Of a DNA stretch of 64,000 bases, positions 33,958 through 42,549 are shown in pieces. The translations under genes and the position numbers were made by a program. Below the pieces are notes generated by a model. The model worked only from the letters and a program-made list of their open reading frames with translations. It had not been told where the DNA came from and did not search any database. Numbering within the stretch: position 1 is the stretch's first letter; every line of letters begins with the position of its first letter. Source of the DNA: Salegentibacter agarivorans (lineage in GTDB: Bacteria > Bacteroidota > Bacteroidia > Flavobacteriales > Flavobacteriaceae); the NCBI RefSeq assembly GCF_900113135.1, contig NZ_FOOH01000014.1, positions 53,893 to 117,892 of the forward strand. The letters run 5' to 3'.

Positions 33958-36714
33958 TTAATTTTTTAAGTTAGTGATCTTTTTCTTCGAATTGTTCCCC
34001 ATAGAGCCCATAGAACTCACTGTTTTTTGACGATTTAGCACATTATCCTTAAAAATTCTTAGGCCGAGATCTGCCCGGTAGCCGTGAATTTCAGAAACAT
34101 CTAGTGCAGTAAGAAATCTTATTATTTCCTTACTTACTACCTGACCGGGAACAAGTACCGGAAATCCCGGCGGATAAGGAATTATAAAAGAGGAAGCTAC
34201 CAGGATCCGGTTTTCTTCCATTGCCGGTAAGCAATCGGTAAGCGGCATATATTCATAATTCTCTTCGTTGTAAGCGAGAAAAAATGCCTCTCTAATATTA
34301 CCGCCCGGAACTCCAGGAACGGCCTGAAATGAATGATGGAAATAACTAAAATCTGGTAAGGGTGGGAAATCTTCAGTTAAAGATTTAATTCTATCCCTGC
34401 GATTATTCCCCTCTTTCTGGCTAAGGGTTTTGAATTCCTGGTCCAGCTCATCGGCTATTTTCAAAAGTGCATTAGTTAAATAAGTTACACTCCCTCGTGT
34501 AGTTCCAATATTCGTCATAAACAAAACCGTATTTCTGGAAGTTTTATTAATCTGAATATTGAATTTATCCATCAAGTATCTATTCTTAAAAGTATCTCCG
34601 TCTACACCGGTTCTACCAATGTGTAGGGTAATTTTGGTTGGATCTAAAACAAACTCATCCTGTTCCCAGGCGGTTTCCATCCTATTCCAACCTTCCTTTG
34701 AATTATAATATTCCTTTATGCCCGATTTACGGTGTTGTTTCGGAATAAAATTGCCTATTGTTAAAACATCAAAATATTTCTTCAATTTAGGATGATCATT
34801 CACCTTGGCCCTTAACACCATAGCCAGCTCTATGCTTTTTTCTACCAGCTCATAACCTTCAAATTGCACCTGTCTTCTTCCAACATCTAATGAAGCGAGC
34901 ATCTGATAATTAGGAGAAGTTGAAGTGTGTGTCATGTAGGCTTCCATAAAAGTATTCTCGCTTTTTTTACGGAAATCTTCGTCCCAAATATGAATCATAG
35001 AACCCTGCCTGAAGCTACTAAGCGTCTTATGTGTACTCTGCGTAGAATAAACCCTGACTCGCACTTCATCTGGATTTGGGAGGCTTGGAATTTCATTCTT
35101 TTTAAGATTTTTAATATGCGCATTGTATTCTTCCCTGTAACTATCGCTTTGGTATTTATTAAATAATTTTTGCGCAACAAACATTCCGGTTCTTTGCTTA
35201 TAATTATAGGTAAAACCAGCAAATGCAAACCAGGCTTCATCCCATAGAAAGATCATATCTGGTTTAATGGCCAGAACTTCCTGCATAACTTTTTCAACAT
35301 TGTAAACGAGTCCGTCAAAAGTGCAATTGGTTAACAACAGCATTTTCACCAAACTTAACCTTCCTGCTTTTTTTAACTGAAGTAATTTTTCTTTTATCTG
35401 TTTTAGCGGTACTGCACCATACATAGAATATTCTTCAATAGGATAAGAATCCAGATAAACAGGATAAGCTCCTGCTAACACTAATCCATAATGATGCGAT
35501 TTATGGCAATCCCGGTCTATTAAAATCACATCTCCAGGTTTAACCAGGGCCTGCACTACTATTTTATTGGCGGTAGAAGTACCATTGGTTACAAAATATG
35601 TATTTCTGGAACCATAGGCATCGCTGGCCTTTTGCTGCGCTTTTTTAAGCGAACCGGTTGGTTGCAATAAAGAATCTAAACCTCCCGTGGTAGAAGAAGT
35701 TTCTGCCAGGAACATATTTCGACCGTAAAAATTTCCAAAATCGTTGATCCATCTTGACTTAAAAACCGAATTTCCCCGCGAAATAGGCATTGCGTGAAAA
35801 ATTCCGGTTGGCTTTTTACTGTAATCTTTTAAAGCTGAAAAAAACGGTGTTTCATAGCGCTCGCTTATTCCTCTAATTACGGTAAGGTGTAATTCCTGTA
35901 AATCTTCAGTTCTATAAAAAATCCTTCTGAAGGTTTTTAAAGTGCTATCTTTTAAATTACCTAAAGCCGTATCAGTAACATAATAGGTATCCAGTTCTGG
36001 CCTGAATTTTTTTACCATAGTTCCTAAAATCGGACCTAACTCTGTAGGCGGTTTAGAACCATATTTCAATTTTAAAATATTCTGTATAAAAGGTTTAATT
36101 ACCGGAGTAATCTTTTTAGAATGGTAGGGAGGCGCATAACGAATTACAACCGCCTGAATATTAAAATTAAACTGAAGCGCAATTAAAGCATCTTCAAAAG
36201 AACGCTGTACTACAATCCCATATGCAAACTGCTCGTTAGAAAGTCGCATTTCTTTAAGATCATGCCTCAGTTTATTTTCTTCTGCTTGAGAAATATCTTC
36301 AACAAACATGACTTCAAAATAATTTTTCCTAGCAACTTCGGTATATTCTCCTTTATCTGTAAGGTCTGCTCCTGGATCTTCATCTTCCAAAAAATCTGGA
36401 TTACTTCTATACCGGTCACTTACCAGGTTCTTTGTGATTTCAGCAATTTTATGGGAAGCCGCGGTATGTTCCTGTCTATCTAACATTTCGCGCAGAGTAT
36501 CTATACAGGATAAACCCGGAAATGCGAAAAAGCATTCTACACCCTCCAATTCCTTGAGTAGTTGCCGAAGATTTTTCTTATGTTTTTTTTCATCTTCTGA
36601 TCCTCGAGGGGAAGAATGAAGTTTAGTCGACTCACTTTTTAAGGTGTTCCAGGATTCTACTCTACATTGAGCGATATTATAATAATGTGCACTATCTAAT
36701 TTTTTCTCTGGCAT
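33958..36714 (-). CDS. Large PLP-dependent Orn/Lys/Arg decarboxylase-like protein
   Basis: A 918-aa fold-type I PLP enzyme related to basic amino-acid decarboxylases (usually about 710-780 aa), so about 140 residues longer. Order: an unfamiliar N-terminal extension (1-130), a wing/receiver-like domain (130-250), and the PLP domain with CHKSHHYG (403-410), D492 in WDEAW and the Schiff-base lysine K563 in STHKTL. A C-terminal domain ('PYPPGFPVLVPGQVVSKE') follows. The active-site residues look intact, and decarboxylation of Orn, Lys, Arg or a derivative is plausible. It is spaced 2 bp from the VOC gene and 4 bp from the ATP-grasp gene, in a strict operon. Substrate unproven. Confidence 0.86.
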   Translation of the reverse strand: MPEKKLDSAHYYNIAQCRVESWNTLKSESTKLHSSPRGSEDEKKHKKNLRQLLKELEGVECFFAFPGLSCIDTLREMLDRQEHTAASHKIAEITKNLVSDRYRSNPDFLEDEDPGADLTDKGEYTEVARKNYFEVMFVEDISQAEENKLRHDLKEMRLSNEQFAYGIVVQRSFEDALIALQFNFNIQAVVIRYAPPYHSKKITPVIKPFIQNILKLKYGSKPPTELGPILGTMVKKFRPELDTYYVTDTALGNLKDSTLKTFRRIFYRTEDLQELHLTVIRGISERYETPFFSALKDYSKKPTGIFHAMPISRGNSVFKSRWINDFGNFYGRNMFLAETSSTTGGLDSLLQPTGSLKKAQQKASDAYGSRNTYFVTNGTSTANKIVVQALVKPGDVILIDRDCHKSHHYGLVLAGAYPVYLDSYPIEEYSMYGAVPLKQIKEKLLQLKKAGRLSLVKMLLLTNCTFDGLVYNVEKVMQEVLAIKPDMIFLWDEAWFAFAGFTYNYKQRTGMFVAQKLFNKYQSDSYREEYNAHIKNLKKNEIPSLPNPDEVRVRVYSTQSTHKTLSSFRQGSMIHIWDEDFRKKSENTFMEAYMTHTSTSPNYQMLASLDVGRRQVQFEGYELVEKSIELAMVLRAKVNDHPKLKKYFDVLTIGNFIPKQHRKSGIKEYYNSKEGWNRMETAWEQDEFVLDPTKITLHIGRTGVDGDTFKNRYLMDKFNIQINKTSRNTVLFMTNIGTTRGSVTYLTNALLKIADELDQEFKTLSQKEGNNRRDRIKSLTEDFPPLPDFSYFHHSFQAVPGVPGGNIREAFFLAYNEENYEYMPLTDCLPAMEENRILVASSFIIPYPPGFPVLVPGQVVSKEIIRFLTALDVSEIHGYRADLGLRIFKDNVLNRQKTVSSMGSMGNNSKKKITNLKN

Positions 36715-36716
36715 AA

Positions 36717-37130
36717 TTATTCTTTTGAATGTAAAGCGAGTTTATTCCCTTCAGAATCTATAAAAATGGCGAAATAACCCGATTCAGGATTAATCAGGGT
36801 TTTGGTCATCACAATTCTTCCTCCGGCTCCTTCAACTCTATTTAAAATACGGTTTAGATCTTTGCCGGCATTGAGATAAAGCAAGGGCCCTATTATTCCC
36901 GGAATAGAATTTGGACCTGTAACAATGGCCCCTCCAATTCCCTTTTCTGCCGGGAAAAATGCCATCGCATAATTTCCGTCAAATTGAGTTTCCATATCCA
37001 TATTAAAAATACGGTTATAAAAATCTACCGCTTGCTGGAAATTAATTGCAGGAATTTCAAACCAACTAATAAAATCTTTAAGCGTTTCTTCCTGTTTTTC
37101 CTTTTTCTTCTTTTGTGATGTTCCTCCCAT
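36717..37130 (-). CDS. VOC-family (glyoxalase/bleomycin-resistance fold) protein
   Basis: A 137-aa protein with a basic N-terminal stretch (KKKKEKQEE) and a single VOC domain: 'SWFEIPAINFQQAVDFYNRIF' pattern at the start and 'SGYFAIFIDSEGNKLALHS' at the end. VOC proteins bind metals or small ligands and include isomerases, lyases and non-catalytic binders. It sits between nitrilase (16-bp gap) and decarboxylase (2-bp gap), so it belongs to the pathway, but its reaction cannot be inferred. Confidence 0.82.
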   Translation of the reverse strand: MGGTSQKKKKEKQEETLKDFISWFEIPAINFQQAVDFYNRIFNMDMETQFDGNYAMAFFPAEKGIGGAIVTGPNSIPGIIGPLLYLNAGKDLNRILNRVEGAGGRIVMTKTLINPESGYFAIFIDSEGNKLALHSKE

Positions 37131-37146
37131 AGTTCCTGTTTTTTAA

Positions 37147-38079
37147 TTATGCTCCAAAACCTTTATATCCTGTAGGATTTTCAGGTGGTTCATATTCGTG
37201 TTCTTTCATTTTTAACTTGGCAAGATTATCTAATCTCGTAGGTTTAATAAGTGGCCCCAGCGAATTGAGATAAGGCAATTGAGTTCCTTTTTGATAAATA
37301 TTGAAATCACCTATATGATCTCTAAAGCTTTTTAATGGTTGTCCCAAACGTAAAACTCCGAGTTCCCGACTTCTTCTTACCCTGTTAATATTAAGCTCTA
37401 ACGGAAAAATTTCCTCATTGCCTTCGGCCTGATAAATAACACGTCCATCTGGTCCACAAACCAATGATCTTCCATTACCACCAGACTCCAGCCCGTTTAC
37501 GTCAAAAAAATAACACTGATTCACCGCGGCCATAGCCCTTACAATTGATAATTCTATATCCCTGTCTATAGTACCGGTCATGGTGGGGTGTAAAATTACT
37601 TCGGCTCCCATTACTGCGAGGGTACGCACAGTTTCAGGAAACCACATATCGTAACAAATAGATATCCCAAATTTTGCCACTCCCGGGACGTCAAAAACGC
37701 AGAAACCAGAACCGGGAGTTACTCCTACTTCGTAAGGGTAAAAAGGAAACATTTTTCGGTAACGTGTAACAATTTCTCCCTGAGGGTTTATTACTGTTGC
37801 GGTATTATAAATTTTACCTTCACTTTTTTCGAATATTGAACCCGGTAATAACCAAACCCCGTGCTTTTTAGCTGCGGCCTGCATCTCCTTTTCAAAATCT
37901 CCCGGTATTTCCTGTGCATTATGAGTTAAAGGGCCGTAGCCACATAATTCACTAAAAACTACCATATCTACCCAGGGGTAAAGGCTCATGGTAATATCAA
38001 GTTTCAACTTCATCATCTCAACATTTGAGGCGACTGCCGAAACTTTCATCTGTATTCCTGCTATTGCAAATGGATTCAT
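37147..38079 (-). CDS. Nitrilase-superfamily carbon-nitrogen hydrolase (amidase-like)
   Basis: A 310-aa cytoplasmic enzyme with the Glu-Lys-Cys triad E44 (FSELCG), K109 (YRKMFPF) and C142 (SICYDMWFPE). The features resemble aliphatic amidase or N-carbamoyl amidohydrolase branches rather than true nitrilases. It cleaves C-N bonds of amides or ureido groups. It is first in the five-gene operon, and a 25-bp dyad lies 19-43 bp upstream of its ATG. With a decarboxylase next door, N-carbamoylputrescine-like or acylamine substrates are conceivable, but no agmatine deiminase gene is present here. Confidence 0.87.
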   Translation of the reverse strand: MNPFAIAGIQMKVSAVASNVEMMKLKLDITMSLYPWVDMVVFSELCGYGPLTHNAQEIPGDFEKEMQAAAKKHGVWLLPGSIFEKSEGKIYNTATVINPQGEIVTRYRKMFPFYPYEVGVTPGSGFCVFDVPGVAKFGISICYDMWFPETVRTLAVMGAEVILHPTMTGTIDRDIELSIVRAMAAVNQCYFFDVNGLESGGNGRSLVCGPDGRVIYQAEGNEEIFPLELNINRVRRSRELGVLRLGQPLKSFRDHIGDFNIYQKGTQLPYLNSLGPLIKPTRLDNLAKLKMKEHEYEPPENPTGYKGFGA

Positions 38080-38097
38080 ATATTTTTATTTCTTATT

Positions 38098-38122
38098 ACC
38101 CGTAGAAAATATTTTCACGGGT
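38098..38122. promoter_or_regulatory. 25-bp dyad upstream of nitrilase operon (candidate operator)
   Basis: ACCCGT-A-GAAAAT faces ATTTTC-ACGGGT: two 6-bp arms per side, perfectly complementary apart from one unpaired A. It ends 19 bp before the nitrilase ATG. There is no T-run after it on the - strand, so an operator or leader structure is likelier than a terminator for the aminotransferase gene. Confidence 0.5.
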
Positions 38123-38228
38123 TTTATGTATTTAGTTTATTATCAAACAACTACTAATTAATTTAATTCAAAAAATGAGCACAACAGTGTCACTGTATCT
38201 TCTTTTTAGAAAATTCAGTTTGAAAAAA

Positions 38229-39536
38229 TTAGGTATGCTTTTTTATTTGATTTTCAAGAATATCCAGAGCACTATTTAATTGTTCATCGGTGATTACGAG
38301 AGGGCATAATATTCTTATTACATTTTTAAAGGTACCTGCACTTATAAGTATTAAACCCTCTTCTGCGCATCCTTTTACGATTTTAGCACAAAGTTCTGTA
38401 TGGGGTTTTCCAGGGTCGTTATCCTGAATAAATTCTATTCCAATCATAGCACCTAAACCTCGTACATCGCCAATTTCAGGACATTCTTTCCTGAAATTTT
38501 CCATTCTTTCAGTAATGAGCTTACCTATATAGAGTGCTCGCTCGTTTAGGTTTTCATCTTTCATCAATTGAATAGTGGCAAGGGCGGCTGCACAACAAAC
38601 GGGGCTCCCAATATAAGTGCCACCAATGGTTCCCGGTTCAGCAGCATCCATAATTTCAGCCCTTCCAAGAACAGCGGCAATAGGAAGCCCGGAGCCCATA
38701 GATTTTGCATAAGTGCTAATATCTGGTTGTACGCCGTAATGCTGCCAGCTGGCCCAATGGCCTGTACGGCAAAAACCACTTTGAATTTCATCAAAAATTA
38801 ATAAAACTCCATGTTCATCACAAAAGAAACGCAAGCCTTCCAGGTATTTCTGCGGAATTGGATTAAACCCACCTTCTCCCTGAATTGGCTCAACAATAAT
38901 AGCAGCAACGCTATTTATATCTACCATACTATGGGCGCTTTCCTTAAGTCTCTTTAACTCTGTCTCTACAAACTCCTCCATACTTTGGGTACCGTGATAT
39001 TTGTAAAAATTGGGAAAGGGAATTCGGTAAACTTCCGGAGCAAATGGCCCCGAAGAAAATTTGTAGTTCACTTTACTGGTTAGACTCATTCCCATAAGCG
39101 TACGTCCGTGGTATGCCTCGGTAAAACAAATTACCGCGGGTCTTTTTGTGGCCTGCCGGGCAATTTTAATGGCATTTTCTACGGCTTCTGCGCCCGTGCT
39201 AATAAGCATAGCTTTGGTTTTCTCTCCATGCGGAAGAATTTCAGCCAGTTCTTCACAGAGTTGAATATAAGGCTCATAGGTCACCACGTTAAAACTGGTA
39301 TGTAAGTACTTTTCAGCCTGTTCCTGTATAGCTTTCACAACAGGTTCGGGACAATGGCCTGCGTTTACCACACCAATCCCCCCGGCAAAATCTATATGTT
39401 CTTTTCCGTCTACATCGGTAATTATTGCACCTTTTGCCTTTTTAACTGTGGCTGTATTGAAAACACCAACTCCGTTGGCGACAATGTTTTTTCTCCTGTC
39501 AAGGAGCTGCTGAGATTTAGTTTGCTCTTCAGTCAT
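38229..39536 (-). CDS. Class III aminotransferase, 4-aminobutyrate aminotransferase-like
   Basis: PLP enzyme of 435 aa. The cofactor Asp-Glu is D249-E250 (LIFDEIQSGF), the Schiff-base lysine K278 (YAKSMGSGLP), and the phosphate-binding loop lies near 'STGAEAVENAIKIAR'. Best likeness is to GABA/5-aminovalerate aminotransferases, which move a terminal amine to 2-oxoglutarate and yield a semialdehyde. Upstream lies a 375-bp leader; downstream, 149 bp with the dyad, then the nitrilase operon. The aldehyde dehydrogenase at 29333-30691 would oxidise its product. Exact amine donor unknown. Confidence 0.88.
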   Translation of the reverse strand: MTEEQTKSQQLLDRRKNIVANGVGVFNTATVKKAKGAIITDVDGKEHIDFAGGIGVVNAGHCPEPVVKAIQEQAEKYLHTSFNVVTYEPYIQLCEELAEILPHGEKTKAMLISTGAEAVENAIKIARQATKRPAVICFTEAYHGRTLMGMSLTSKVNYKFSSGPFAPEVYRIPFPNFYKYHGTQSMEEFVETELKRLKESAHSMVDINSVAAIIVEPIQGEGGFNPIPQKYLEGLRFFCDEHGVLLIFDEIQSGFCRTGHWASWQHYGVQPDISTYAKSMGSGLPIAAVLGRAEIMDAAEPGTIGGTYIGSPVCCAAALATIQLMKDENLNERALYIGKLITERMENFRKECPEIGDVRGLGAMIGIEFIQDNDPGKPHTELCAKIVKGCAEEGLILISAGTFKNVIRILCPLVITDEQLNSALDILENQIKKHT

Positions 39537-39911
39537 AAAATATTTGGTTGTTTAGTTGAATGGTTAATCTAAAACATACAAAAAGCGAGAAGGAATAAAT
39601 AAAAGCCCCACTTTTTTTCGATGCTTGTTAATATACAATATTATTTTCTTATTTCATATGGCTTTCTTACTGAAAACCAATTAGAAAGAGCTTCTAACAC
39701 TGATATTTGGAGAGAAAAACTGAAGAATTATTAAATGAAAACAGAAGCTAAAAAAATCTTATATTTTACTAATATTCAATAATTTATAGATTTCAAGAAT
39801 GTACTTCTTAAAGTAAAAATAAAGACTATTCAATTAAAATTTACTTCCTGTAAACTATTTTAAATATTTTGTGATCTTATTGTTATTTTTAATAACACTT
39901 TAACTTAAATA
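39537..39911. other. AT-rich intergenic leader upstream of the aminotransferase gene
   Basis: A 375-bp gap between the aminotransferase start and the AsnC-type regulator end, both on the - strand. I see no credible reading frame, RNA gene or clear terminator, and no TAnnTTTG/-33 pair on the - strand. It presumably carries the aminotransferase promoter and may hold AT-rich AsnC sites. Confidence 0.5.
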
Positions 39912-40370
39912 CTATAAAGGTATAGCTGTAGTGCTTTTCACCGGACTTATTATAAAAGTACTTTGAGTACTACCAATGTGATCTAAATTAGTGAGTTTGG
40001 TAACCATAAATTCACGGTAAGCTTCCATATCTTTTACAATAACTTTCAAGATATAATCATATTCGCCACTTACGTGATAGCATTCCAAAACCTCAGTAAG
40101 TTTTGTGACCTCACTTTCAAATTTTGTTAAATAAGACCGGGAATGCTGAATAAGTTTTATCTGGCAAAAAACCATAAAATTCTTTTCCACTTTATCTGGC
40201 GAAACAAGTGCCACATATTTAGAAATCACCCCTTCCCGTTCCAGGCGTTTAATTCTTTCAAAAACCGCAGTAACCGAAAGTTTCAACTTGTTAGAAATCT
40301 CTTTATTAGTCATTTTACTATCCTGCTGAAGATGTTTTAAGATTTGGAGATCTTTTTGATCTAATTTCAT
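39912..40370 (-). CDS. Lrp/AsnC-family transcriptional regulator
   Basis: A 152-aa regulator with an N-terminal winged helix-turn-helix (MTNKEISNKLKLSVTAVFER, about residues 20-39) and a C-terminal RAM effector domain ('CYHVSGEYDYILKVIVKD'). Such proteins sense amino acids and often control adjacent PLP-enzyme genes. It is divergent from the Cys/Met lyase gene (158 bp between starts) and lies upstream of the aminotransferase gene on its own strand, so either or both may be targets. A 13-bp dyad lies just upstream of its ATG. Confidence 0.92.
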   Translation of the reverse strand: MKLDQKDLQILKHLQQDSKMTNKEISNKLKLSVTAVFERIKRLEREGVISKYVALVSPDKVEKNFMVFCQIKLIQHSRSYLTKFESEVTKLTEVLECYHVSGEYDYILKVIVKDMEAYREFMVTKLTNLDHIGSTQSTFIISPVKSTTAIPL

Positions 40371-40372
40371 AA

Positions 40373-40385
40373 AGAAAATTTTTCT
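40373..40385. promoter_or_regulatory. Small AT-rich dyad upstream of the asnC-type gene
   Basis: AGAAAA-T-TTTTCT, a perfect 13-bp dyad two bases ahead of the regulator ATG in the divergent spacer. Lrp/AsnC proteins favour AT-rich dyads and often autoregulate. By itself the match is weak. Confidence 0.3.
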
Positions 40386-40474
40386 ACGCTTAATTACTAA
40401 AATAAGTATTTACTGATTATAAATCTAATAAATATCCCATATATAGTTTTATTTACTGAATTAAATCGCACCTA

Positions 40475-40505
40475 TTGATTTTAATTCTATTAGTCTGTAA
40501 TTTTG
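40475..40505 (+). promoter_or_regulatory. Bacteroidota-type promoter of the Cys/Met lyase gene
   Basis: TTG at 40475-40477 (-33) and TAATTTTG at 40498-40505 (TAnnTTTG -7) with a 20-bp spacer, a good match to the phylum consensus. It lies 24 bp before the ATG at 40529 and excludes the longer reading frame beginning at 40475. Confidence 0.6.
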
Positions 40506-40528
40506 AGAGAACTATAAATTTGATAAAG

Positions 40529-41743
40529 ATGAAATATAAACCTGCAGATAATATCCAGGACCTTCAGTATTTTGGCGAATTTGGAGGAGTAAATCCTTCA
40601 ATTTCCGATTCTTCTACTTACACTTTTCTTTCGGCAAAAACCATGTTCGATACGTTTGAAGGAAACTCAGAGGGTTGCTACCTTTATTCCAGGCATTCTT
40701 CCCCTTCAAATTTATATTTGGGTGAAGCCCTTGCCGCAATGGAAGGTACCGAAACCGCAAATGTAGCCGCCAGTGGGATGGGCGCTATCACTTCTACCCT
40801 GCTTCAACTGTGCCAGGCCGGCGATCATATTGTTTCCAGCCGAACGGTTTACGGAGGAACTTATGCGTTTATGAAGAATTTTATTCCGAAATTTAATATC
40901 AAAACCTCTTTTGCAGATATTACAAATCTTAAAAGCATTGAAGCTGCCATCACCAAAAATACTAAAGTGCTTTACTGCGAATCGGTAAGTAATCCGCTTT
41001 TAGAAGTTGCAGATCTTGAAGCTTTAGCAAAAATCGCAAAAAAGCATCAGCTCACCTTTGTGGTAGATAATACGTTTTCACCACTTTCTATTAGTCCGAA
41101 AGAATTGGGAGCCGATGTGGTAATCCATAGCCTAACTAAATTCATTAATGGCAGCAGCGATACGGTTGGTGGCGTTATCTGCGGAAGTCAGGATTTTATT
41201 AACGCGCTTCGCAGTGTTAACGATGGTGCTAATATGTTACTTGGCCCAACAATGGATAGCATGCGAGCGGCTTCGGTTTTAAAGAACCTAAGAACACTGC
41301 ATATTAGGATAAAGCAACACAGTCATAATGCCATGTTTTTGGCTAAAAAATTCCAGGAAGACGGCTTAAGAACGGTTTACCCCGGATTAAAAACGCATCC
41401 CGGCCACGAAACTTTTAGAAAGATGATGAATGAAGATTACGGTTTTGGTGGTTTATTAACCGTAGATGTAGGTAGCCTGGATAAAGCCAACGCGTTAATG
41501 GAACTAATGCAGGAAAAAAACCTGGGTTACCTTGCCGTAAGTTTAGGTTTTTACAAAACCCTGTTTAGCGCACCCGGAAGCTCTACATCTTCTGAAATCC
41601 CAATCGAAGAGCAGGAAGAAATGGGCCTAAGCAACGGACTTATTCGTTTTTCTATTGGTTTGGATAATGATATAGAACGAACTTATAAAATAATGAAATC
41701 CTGTATGGCTGAAGTGGGCATAATGGATGAGGAGATAGTTTAA
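40529..41743 (+). CDS. Cys/Met-metabolism PLP enzyme (methionine gamma-lyase/cystathionine lyase type)
   Basis: PLP enzyme of 404 aa with Schiff-base lysine K204 (HSLTKFINGSSDT), cofactor Asp in FVVDNTFSP, and the SRHSSPSNLYLGEALAAMEG active-site segment. Automated pipelines would probably name it methionine gamma-lyase. However, the active-site YGCT of characterised Pseudomonas methionine gamma-lyases reads Y108-G109-G110-T here, as in cystathionine-type enzymes, so substrate choice is open. The ATG at 40529 is preferred because the promoter covers the upstream start. It is divergent from an AsnC-type regulator, a common arrangement for amino-acid lyases, and ends at a strong terminator. Confidence 0.88.
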   Translation: MKYKPADNIQDLQYFGEFGGVNPSISDSSTYTFLSAKTMFDTFEGNSEGCYLYSRHSSPSNLYLGEALAAMEGTETANVAASGMGAITSTLLQLCQAGDHIVSSRTVYGGTYAFMKNFIPKFNIKTSFADITNLKSIEAAITKNTKVLYCESVSNPLLEVADLEALAKIAKKHQLTFVVDNTFSPLSISPKELGADVVIHSLTKFINGSSDTVGGVICGSQDFINALRSVNDGANMLLGPTMDSMRAASVLKNLRTLHIRIKQHSHNAMFLAKKFQEDGLRTVYPGLKTHPGHETFRKMMNEDYGFGGLLTVDVGSLDKANALMELMQEKNLGYLAVSLGFYKTLFSAPGSSTSSEIPIEEQEEMGLSNGLIRFSIGLDNDIERTYKIMKSCMAEVGIMDEEIV

Positions 41744-41749
41744 TAAAGA

Positions 41750-41807
41750 AGAAAGTCCGAAAATAAAATCGTTAAAGGGTGATAATATTTTCGGACTTTC
41801 TCTTTTT
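41750..41807 (+). terminator. Terminator of the Cys/Met lyase gene
   Basis: A stem of about 15 bp (AGAAAGTCCGAAAAT with its complement at 41786-41800) is followed by TTTTTT, starting 6 bp after the stop. Confidence 0.85.
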
Positions 41808-41831
41808 TGTATATTCACAAAAAATAAAACT

Positions 41832-42410
41832 TTGAAAAAACTACTACTCTCCCTATTCCTCCTATTTTTTAGCCTCAGTGCGTTTGCACAAACTCAAAAT
41901 GAAGTTCGGCTTTATTTCGGGTTTACCAACAGCGATTTATTAAGAAGTGAAGAAATTACCGGAGGCGGAAGCGCTGACATTGAAAACTCATATGAATTCG
42001 GCTTCAGATATTTACTTTCTGTAACCGATAACCTTTCCCTGGAAACCGGACTAAATTACTGGCGGGGAGATGTATTGATAACATCAGCCCCAATGCCGGA
42101 ACAAACTACGCGCTCTGAGGAATTGCAAACCACTTCTATTCCTATTTTTGCTAATTATAATTTCCTGGATTATTTCTTTGTAAATGGAGGCCCTGTAATG
42201 GATTTTCAAGGCTCAGAAAGTGAATCTGTAGATCCACAGGCGGGAATTGGTGTTGGTTTTGGATTAGGCGCCCAATATGCGTTTAATAATTTCAATTTTT
42301 ATGTGAATCCTAATTTTAGAAGGTATGCGGTAATTCCTTTTGAAGAAAAAAATTTCCACCAAAAACTTACCACCTTTGGAATTCAACTTGGAGTTGGATA
42401 TAAATTTTAA
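41832..42410 (+). CDS. Outer-membrane beta-barrel protein
   Basis: A 192-aa protein with a cleavable signal (MKKLLLSLFLLFFSLSAFAQ) and an eight-strand-like barrel of alternating hydrophobic residues ending in an aromatic (GVGYKF), as expected for OmpA/OmpX-like porin-domain proteins. It starts at TTG with no alternative ATG. It stands alone, 24 bp after the lyase terminator. The role is structural or unknown. Confidence 0.8.
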   Translation: MKKLLLSLFLLFFSLSAFAQTQNEVRLYFGFTNSDLLRSEEITGGGSADIENSYEFGFRYLLSVTDNLSLETGLNYWRGDVLITSAPMPEQTTRSEELQTTSIPIFANYNFLDYFFVNGGPVMDFQGSESESVDPQAGIGVGFGLGAQYAFNNFNFYVNPNFRRYAVIPFEEKNFHQKLTTFGIQLGVGYKF

Positions 42411-42504
42411 TCAATTTTATAGTTTTATAGAAAACTTGCTCATTTTCCTGTAAAATCGTAAAATTACAGGCGAATAGAAAAATCTGATTAAAATAAATTC
42501 AACC

Positions 42505-42529
42505 GAAAACCTTTTTTGATAAGGTTTTC
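42505..42529 (+). promoter_or_regulatory. Hairpin in the nhaC leader
   Basis: GAAAACCTT pairs perfectly with AAGGTTTTC around a 7-nt loop, 20 bp upstream of the nhaC ATG. No T-run follows. It could be a terminator for the preceding gene or a leader or operator structure controlling nhaC. Confidence 0.35.
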
Positions 42530-42549
42530 TACATATACTTCAAGCTTTA

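Noticed and set aside
33634..33969. 111-aa + strand reading frame opposite the ATP-grasp tail
   Set aside because: It is the antisense of the Lys/Thr-rich tail (Phe/Val-rich translation) with no ribosome site or homologous features.
40475..40528. Longer N-terminus for the Cys/Met lyase
   Set aside because: It begins inside the -33 promoter element and is hydrophobic without family likeness.
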